64,000 bases of DNA from assembly GCF_007565055.1 (NCBI RefSeq), contig NC_044557.1:66283095-66347094 (forward strand), read 5' to 3'. The first letter of the stretch is position 1. Every line of letters starts with the position of its first letter. The position numbers and the translations under genes were made by a program. Below, piece after piece: positions 57,459 to 64,000 of this stretch. The notes under the pieces are model-generated. The model did no database searches and had not been told where the DNA came from. It saw nothing but the letters and a program-made list of their open reading frames with translations. The DNA comes from Rhinopithecus roxellana. Its lineage: Eukaryota; Chordata; Mammalia; Primates; Cercopithecidae.

Positions 57459-58368
57459 CTAAGGGAAGAAGGAGAACTGGTATGCAATTGGGTCACACCA
57501 GTGGGATAAAAGTAAGCCACTCTCTAGTAAAGACCCTTCAGGATGCAACTAACAGCAGTTTATCTACTCATAAAAATTTATGTAAATGTATATCTAATAA
57601 GGCTGACATGCAACATTCAAAACATCAACCCTTTCAAGTGAATGTATAAAAATTATAACTAGTATTTTAAAAAATTAGAGGCAGACTTTTCTATATTTCA
57701 ACTACATGGTTTTAGAGCTGAACTGCTTTATTTTGAACTATATTTGGTTTTTTTAAAATAATTTTAAATTGTTGGCTTGCATTAGAAATGCTTACTATGA
57801 ATTCAATTTATATACTAGAAAATATACACTCCTCATTTGTCTACTGGTGGGTTTAAAAAGCACATAAATTTAGAACTTCCACATGTTACACATATAAGCA
57901 AACTCAAAAAATGCACACATAGAAAAAACCCTAAAAAGGTTAAACTATGAATCCATTAATATAAGCTAAGTATAAAGTTTTTAAAAACCAAGCCCTTGTT
58001 TAGAGTAATTTTTATAGGACAGATTTTTATGAGTAAGTCTCAAATTTTTTTGAGGAACCAGACAGTCTGTTTTTTTAAAAAGGAATCTTTATAAAATGAT
58101 TTCCTTACCAAAATGCTTCCCATGGTTATTGGCCTACAAACTATCTAAAGCCAGTTTTTCTGAAGTTGCTCATATATTACTTTTTAAACAACATAACCAA
58201 AATAAACTTTCTAAGAATAGGATAAATAAGGATTAGAAACAATAATTAAATTGAACTATACAAAACTGCCATATATATAGGTCAAAAGTGGTCAAGTATT
58301 AGCTATTCCATATGATTCAAACTAAAAGTAATGCCTACACAGAATGAACATAGGAAAAGAGACATTTG

Positions 58369-58665
58369 GCCAGGTACGATGGCTCACGCCTGTAATCCCA
58401 GCACTTTGGGAGGCCAAGGTGGGTGGATCACTTGAGGTCAGGAGTTTGAGACCAGCCTGACCAATATGGTGAAACCCTGTCTCTACTAAAAATACGAAAT
58501 TAGCCTGGTGAGGTGGCGAATGCCTGTAATCTCAGCTACTTGGGAGGCTGAGGCAGGAGAATCACTTGAACCAGGGAGGCAGACTGCAGTGATCCAAGAT
58601 CATGCCATTGCCCTCCAGCCTGAGCAACAAGAACGAAACTCCGTTTCAAAAAAGAAAGGCGGGGG
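58369..58665 (+). mobile_element. Alu
   Basis: From GGCCAGGTACGATGGCTCAC to CGTTTCAAAAAAGAAAGG, then a G-rich patch. Confidence 0.92.
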
Positions 58666-59097
58666 GGAAGGGGGAAGAGACATTTAAAGGAGTTATTTAT
58701 GTTACATATGGAATATTTGAAAATATATTACTTGATACATTTAAGGTAGTAAAGTATGCATTTATTTTTAAATTCATAATGCTATTACATAGTGCATTCA
58801 ATATATTAAAAGATCACCACAGATCTGTTATTTTAAAACTTTATTCCTAAGTACTAAAAGTATATGCAGCAAGCTCTCAATATAACATGGCATATTTTCC
58901 AGTTTAAAGTCAGTAAATACAGCTAATTTCTGTTATTTGAATCAAGTAGTTTTACATTCTGGAAAGTAAAAATATTGACAATTATAATGTAAACAAGCTA
59001 TACACAAACATATACAGAGAAAGGCAGGATTAATTATTTCAAAATCTTTCTAACCTCTACCATGTACTATATCTTTTAAGGATTTCAAACTTTTTCT

Positions 59098-59391
59098 TTT
59101 TTTTTTGAGACAGAGTCTCGCTCTGTCTCCCAGGCTGGAGTGCAGTGGCGCGATCTCAGCTCACTGCAAGCTCCGTCTCCTGGGTTTACACCATTCTCCT
59201 GCCTCAGCCTCCCAAGTAACTGTGACTACAGGCACCCACCACCAGGCCAGACTAATTTTATTTGTATTTTTTTAGTGGAGATTGGGTTTCACTGTGTTAG
59301 CCAGAATGGTCTCCATCTCTTGACCTCATGATCCACCCACCTTGGCCTCCCAAAGTGCTGGGAATACAGGCATGAGCCATCATGCCCGGCC
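59098..59391 (-). mobile_element. AluY-like, minus
   Basis: TTTTTTGAGACAGAGTCTCG to GAGCCATCATGCCCGGCC. It forms an inverted pair with the next Alu. Confidence 0.92.
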
Positions 59392-59415
59392 TCAAACTTC
59401 TGAAAATAGCATTTT

Positions 59416-59712
59416 AGGCTGGGCGCAGTGGATCATGCCTGTAATCACAAAACTTTGGGAGGCTAAGACAGGCGGATCACCTCAGGTCAGGAGTTCAAGA
59501 CTAGCCTGGCTAACACGGTGAAACCCAGTCTCTACTAAAAATACAAAAATTATCTGAGCATGGTGGCAGGCACCTGTAATTTCAGCTACTCAGGAGGCTG
59601 AGGCAGGAGAATCTCTTGAACCCAGGAGGTGGAGGCTGCAGTAAGCTGAGATCATACCACTGCACTCCAGCCTGGGCAACAGAGTGAAACTTTGTCTCCA
59701 AAAAAAAAAAAA
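59416..59712 (+). mobile_element. Alu, plus
   Basis: GGCTGGGCGCAGTGGATCAT to TTGTCTCCAAAAAAAAAA. Confidence 0.92.
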
Positions 59713-60163
59713 GCTTTTTAATAAACTAAACATTTCTACACATTTAATATTGGTCCTAAACCCATTCTAGTAAGTTTTTTCACATTTCATTATTTTATCT
59801 AACCAGGATTTAAAATAAACAGATCACTTATTTTAAACAAATAAACTAAGACTTGTTTTCTGAATGCTGCATGTCACTGTAAAGTAGAATTCTGCTTTTA
59901 GTTCAGAATCCATATTCCTAATTAAAAACACATTTAGGTGAAGTCATAGTCCTTGACACCAATTCCACAATGTAAATAAGATCAACTCTAAAATACTATT
60001 GTGGCTCTTCAAAATAATAAATAATTTTAATGCTAAAGCATTCATAAAAAACTCATAATAACTGCAATATTAGAAGTTCAAATACAGTAAGTCGATTCTA
60101 CCACTATCTTTCCATACAGCTAGCCTGCGACAATAATAAATAAATAAATAAATGCAAAATTAC

Positions 60164-60313
60164 CTCGAGATGAGCCTAGCCTGGAAAGTGATGAACGACG
60201 AAAAGAAGGGTAACCAAAATAGCTAATGTCTTCAGAAAACATGGCATCCGCATCAATAATGACACTTGGGTGGGCAGAATGAATGTCAGCATCAAGGAGA
60301 GACATAAGATCCT
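60164..60313 (-). CDS. UBR5: UBR5 exon after UBA
   Basis: About residues 246-295. It encodes EDLMSLLDADIHSAHPSV, then IIDADAMFSEDISYFGYP and SFRRSSLSRLGSSR. The RRSSLSRLGSS segment is Ser/Arg-rich and likely phosphorylated (inference). The acceptor is TTTATAG and the donor G|GTAATT, followed in the intron by an AAAT-type tract. Confidence 0.95.
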
Positions 60314-60550
60314 CTATAAACAGAAACAAACATCACTGAAGGATACACACAAAGAGCATCTGTAGACTGCTGAAAGATCTCTAAAAATTAAAATACATTA
60401 AAAAACTAGGGACTGACATCACCTGAGGAAAAACACAACTTACATTATTAACAAATATTTTAAAGAACACCAAATGCGTAAATGTTGTCTGAGCTACTCA
60501 CTACATAATCACAAGAAAGATAGATCATTTGTTAAGATATAACACTTGTG

Positions 60551-60837
60551 GCCGGGCGCAGTGGCTCACGCCTGTAATCCCAGCACTTTGGGAGGCCGAG
60601 GCGGGCAGATCACGAGGTCAGGAGATGGAGACCATCCTGGATAACTCAGTGAAAAACCGTCTCTATTAAAATACAAAAAACTAGCCGGGCATGGTGGTGG
60701 ATGCCGGTAGTCCCAGCTACTCAGGAGGCTGAGGCAGGAGAATGGTGTGAACACAGGAGGAAGAGCTTACAGTGAGCTGAGATCATGCCACTGCACTCCA
60801 GCTTGGGTGACAGAGCAAGACTCCATCTCAAAAAAAA
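60551..60837 (+). mobile_element. AluY-like with target duplication
   Basis: A full Alu. AAGATATAACACTTGTG before (60534-60550) and AAGATACAACACTTGTG after (60838-60854) are a target duplication with one mismatch. Confidence 0.92.
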
Positions 60838-61191
60838 AGATACAACACTTGTGACATCACAGAGATAAGATAGTCAAGATCAAAATGTAGTTCAGATATT
60901 ACATATTTTCAGTAATAAGGCATCAAAAAACAATACTGTAGAGTCATGTGTCATCTAGTTATAAAGCTATGCACATACAGCCACGTCTTTGTTGGGATCA
61001 AGCACAAATCCACTGAGCAAAAACACTTCCCCATTTTCCCTTAAAAGAAACTTTACAATCAAGCAGCTCTACAGTGAAAAATATCTACCACCTTGAAAAG
61101 AATACTCAGAAAAGTCTATGTACTTTAAATTCCATTCCCCAGTCCAAAGAGCACTCCAGCACTGAGAAAAACATGACAGTGATCCACTAAC

Positions 61192-61351
61192 CTCCAGGCA
61201 AATAAGATTCGCTGGCTGTATCATCCCCATCATCTCCATCTTCATCATCCCGGCTAAGTAAATTATTTACAGCAAGGTTCACATCAAGATTTGTTCGCTG
61301 AAGTTCTCGAATAATGACACTTCTGGATTTGCCTTGTAAAACAACTTGGGC
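61192..61351 (-). CDS. UBR5: UBR5 exon: UBA domain
   Basis: About residues 193-245. It encodes AQVVLQGKSRSVIIRELQ, then RTNLDVNLAVNNLLSRDD, the UBA three-helix bundle that binds ubiquitin. An acidic run (DDEDGDDGDD) follows. The acceptor is TTTATTTCAG and the donor is G|GTTAGT. The UBA assignment rests on the family and on the alternating helix pattern NLAVNNLL. Confidence 0.95.
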
Positions 61352-61426
61352 CTGAAATAAAAAAAAAAAAGAAGTGCTATGATAATTTTCTTGATTAAAT
61401 TCTTTATCAAAATCAGCTTTCTAGGA

Positions 61427-61722
61427 CAGGGCGTGGTGGCTCAAGCCTGTAATCCCAGCACTTTGGGAGGCCAAGGCGGGCGGATCACTGAGGTCAGAGA
61501 CCAGCCTGGCCAACATGGCGAAACCCCGTCTACACTAAAAAATACAAAAATTAGCTGGGTGTGCTGGCTACACCCGTTAATTCCAGCTACTTGGGAGGCT
61601 GAGGCATGAGAACTGCTTGAACTCAGGAGACAGAGGTTGCAGTGAGCTGAGATCAAGCCACTGCACTCCAGCCTGGGCAGCAGAGTGAGACTCCCTCTCA
61701 AAACAAAACAAAACAAAACAAA
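61427..61722 (+). mobile_element. Alu
   Basis: From GGGCGTGGTGGCTCAAGCCT to CTCAAAACAAAACAAAAC, 75 bp upstream (in transcript sense) of the UBA exon acceptor. Confidence 0.92.
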
Positions 61723-61855
61723 ATAGACTTTATAGGATCAAAATAGAAAAAGTTATTTCAGAATTCATGATATGAGTCATGACTACAACCCACATATTCA
61801 GTAAAACCTCACCTTGTCCTGTTGTCTGACATTAAGTGTTCTACAAGATCCATAC

Positions 61856-62045
61856 CTGTGAAATCAGCTCCTCTGGGATGACAGATGCTGGAATAACTGG
61901 CTGGGGCTGACTGCCCAAAAGCCCAGACCCTCGATCCCGTCCTGTCCGAATAACTCGAGTCTGCCGCCGGGAATCTCGAGCTCCAGCTGACGACCTACCA
62001 GAGGATCCTCCACCACTTCCACCCACTCCAGAACTCCAGCGGCTT
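61856..62045 (-). CDS. UBR5: UBR5 exon: Gly/Ser/Arg linker before UBA
   Basis: This is the first coding exon in the window (about residues 130-192). It starts with one base completing a Gly codon and ends at ELISQ before donor GTATGG. It encodes SRWSSGVGGSGGGSS, an Arg-rich stretch (RDSRRQTRVIRTGRDRG), then QPQPVIPASVIPEELISQ. The Ser/Gly/Arg composition suggests a flexible linker; the last residues begin the first UBA helix. The acceptor is AATATTTAG. The preceding exon is outside the window. Confidence 0.95.
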
Positions 62046-62224
62046 CTAAATATTGGAGAATTTATAAAATTAGCATTTTTAAACAATCATTCTGATGGCT
62101 TGGGTCTCATTATTATTTTCAGCTAAAATAAAGTTATTTGTCTAAATGACATAACATGTTACGTAGTGTTTTGACAAGAGAATAAGGTAATAGAACTGGG
62201 CTTTAAAATAATAATAATACTGTT

Positions 62225-62530
62225 TTTTAAAGAAATGGGATCTTGCTATGTTGCCCAGGCTGCAGAGCAGTAGTTATTCACAAGTACAAACAAAATACAC
62301 TACAGCCTAGAACTCCTGGGCTGAAGTGATCCTCCTGCCTCAGCCTCCTGAGTAGCTGGGGACCATAGGCATGCACTAAGATACCTGACAACTGTCCCAA
62401 TTTTTTTGTGTTTTTGAGATGAGGTCTTACTATGTGGGCCAGGCTGGTCTCAAAACTCCCGGGCTCAAGCAATCTTCCCATCTCAGTCTCCTGAGCAGCC
62501 AGGATTACAGGTGTGTACTACCATGCCCAA
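62225..62530 (-). mobile_element. Old Alu, minus
   Basis: GGGATCTTGCTATGTTGCCC to TACTACCATGCCCAAT, diverged, with a short internal insertion near 62275. Confidence 0.85.
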
Positions 62531-62603
62531 TCCAATTTTTTTAATGCTTAAATATAACTTCACTTTTTATAAAGATAAACATCACACTTTTGCATCCTTA
62601 CAA

Positions 62604-62734
62604 AAAAAATTTTTTTTGAGACAGGGTCTCCCTCTGTCACCCAAGCTGGGGTGCAGTGGCAAGATCTTGGCTCACTGCAACGTCTGCCTCTGCCTCCTGA
62701 GTAGCTGGGATTACGGGTGTGGGCCACACCATAG

Positions 62735-62765
<31 letters not shown>

Positions 62766-62880
62766 AGCCTGGCTAATTTTCATATTTTTAGTAGAGACGG
62801 GTTTTCATCATATTGGTCAGGCTAGTCTCAAACCCCCAAACTCAGGTGATCTGCCCACCTTGGCCTCCCAAAGTCCTGGG
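62604..62880 (-). mobile_element. Alu with internal poly-T
   Basis: TTTTTTTTGAGACAGGGTCT to GGCCTCCCAAAGTCCTGGG, with an internal run of T at about 62742-62765. Confidence 0.88.
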
Positions 62881-62941
62881 GAAATAATTTTTTAGAGCTA
62901 CCTAGGTATTTTTAATCACAACTATAAAAAATGAACACATC

Positions 62942-63285
62942 GGCCAGGCACGGTGGCTCAAACCTGTAATCCCAGCACTTTGAGAGGCCAAGACAGGTGG
63001 ATCACGAGGTCAGGAGTTCAAGACTAGCCTGGCCAACCTGGAGAAACCCTGTCTCTACTAAAATACAAAAATTAGCTGTGCATGGTGGCACATGCCTGTA
63101 ATCCCAGCTACTCCGGAGGTTGAGGAAGGAGAACTGCTTGAACCAGGACCCGGGAGACAGAGGTAGCAGTGAGACAAGATCACGCCACTGCACTCCAGCC
63201 TAGGCAACAGAGCAAGATTCTGTCTCAAAACAAATAAATAAAATTAAATTAAATTAAAATAAAATAAATAAATAAAATAAAATGA
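62942..63285 (+). mobile_element. Alu with (AAATA)n tail
   Basis: GGCCAGGCACGGTGGCTCAA to an AAATAAATAAA/AAATTAAATT tail ending about 63285. Confidence 0.92.
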
Positions 63286-64000
63286 ACACATCTTGCCTTT
63301 GCATGAAAGACCTATCAGACTTAACTACCAACATTGTTACACAAAAACTAATTTAGAATTAGTTTAGAATTCAGTGCTTCCCATGAAATAAACATTCATT
63401 TGCTAAGATAGTACTGCATTAATATTCAGCACTATCAACCACCTTGTCCAAGAGAGAGCTGCTATTTAAATATGGTAATTTTTTCCTGTGAGAAAACAAC
63501 TTAGAAAGGGCATGACATCTACATCTTCACTTACTGCCCAAACATGAACATTAAGAAGATTCAAATGAAGTCATCTAGATAACCATGACTGCCTTCTGTA
63601 CTTAATCACATCTTAAAGAAAATAGTCACACAAGTCACTTCAGCTTTTTAAATTAGGGCAGCGTCTGTTCTCTTCAAAATGAATCTAATACTTGGAGATC
63701 GTTTGACCTAGAGAGAAGTATTTTACTCTCAATTCCTACTGTACTGGCTGCCTAAGGCTGAAACCTTCAAACTCCCAATGCAAACAGACTTCATTTCAAT
63801 TTGATTTTCCAAACCATTTCCCCCCTTTAAAAGTTTGGAACACATTAACCAATAATGATTCTCAAATCAGTATACATTAAACTTCCATGGTTTCTCCTCT
63901 CACTTGACTGGAAAGCCCAATCTCTGGCTAAACAAAAAAACTGTTTAAATAGTTTCCTCAGTAAAATGAAAAAATAAAGCTAGAGAAGCTGTTGTCATCC

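Larger units (their letters stand above)
81..62045 (-). other. UBR5: UBR5 gene, internal part (36 coding exons)
   Basis: UBR5 is a nuclear HECT-type E3 ubiquitin ligase. Its UBR box reads N-degron-type signals, its UBA binds ubiquitin, and its C-terminal HECT builds mainly K48 chains (family knowledge). Seen here: 36 exons on the minus strand, each bounded by AG acceptors and GT (twice GC) donors. They join without any frame break into 1,840 complete codons that I recognise as human UBR5 from about residue 129 to 1969. Landmarks are the UBA, RCC1-like segments, a KRRR nuclear signal, and the UBR-box cysteines. The start codon and promoter lie beyond 64000, and the MLLE and HECT domains lie below position 1. 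No stop or frameshift interrupts the exons, so the gene looks intact. Residue numbers in the exon entries are approximate and follow the human protein from memory. Confidence 0.97.
62046..64000 (-). other. UBR5 intron, upstream side incomplete
   Basis: Contains three Alus. From 63300 to 64000 I see no exon, promoter or CpG-rich segment; the next 5' exon lies beyond the window. Confidence 0.85.

Noticed and set aside
63286..64000. Possible further 5' UBR5 exon or promoter
   Set aside because: No frame encodes the expected preceding residues, no acceptor/donor pair fits, and the sequence is AT-rich without CpG clustering.
1..64000. CRISPR arrays, operons, phage or viral genes, tRNA/rRNA genes
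   Set aside because: Nothing in the window matches them; the repeats are dispersed primate retroelements and DNA transposons.

Overview
The window is a piece of a catarrhine primate nuclear genome, most likely an Old World monkey. Several young Alu elements carry the right-monomer variant GATCCGGCCAC (about 7891, 9880 and 18548), which is typical of cercopithecoid AluYR subfamilies; human AluY usually reads GATCGCGCCAC. No bacterial, viral or organellar genes are present.

One protein-coding gene explains all convincing coding sequence: UBR5 (EDD1), a large HECT-type E3 ubiquitin ligase, transcribed on the minus strand. I traced 36 consecutive internal coding exons from 62045 (5'-most) down to 81 (3'-most). 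Together they hold 5,523 coding bases, or 1,840 complete codons plus partial codons at both ends. Every junction keeps phase. By recall of the human protein (2,799 residues), this covers roughly residues 129 to 1969. The first exons, promoter and start codon lie beyond 64000. The MLLE and catalytic HECT domains lie below 1.

In transcript order the exons encode: a Gly/Ser/Arg-rich linker and the UBA domain (62045-61192); RCC1-like propeller and small beta-barrel segments (60313-30700) with a split KRRR nuclear localisation signal; a helical part with two ankyrin-like segments (24769-17551) separated by a Ser-rich linker; the Cys/His-rich UBR box (16773-14778); helical scaffold exons (14674-12750); a Ser/acidic low-complexity region (8387-5103); and Ala-rich plus helical segments (4531-81). 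Two introns use GC rather than GT donors, and one exon has tandem in-frame acceptors.

The rest is intronic and repeat-rich: about 30 Alus on both strands, L1 remnants (1500-2290, 48298-48495, 49738-52565), L2, MIR, MER5/MER20 hAT elements and several TA-flanked inverted-repeat DNA transposons. One of these ends about 20 bp from a splice donor. The largest intron (43169-57264, 14 kb) is mostly repeats. A possible decayed, unidentified coding remnant sits at 21735-22640. I found no operon, CRISPR array or novel system, and the window reads as a conserved housekeeping gene in ordinary primate intronic DNA.
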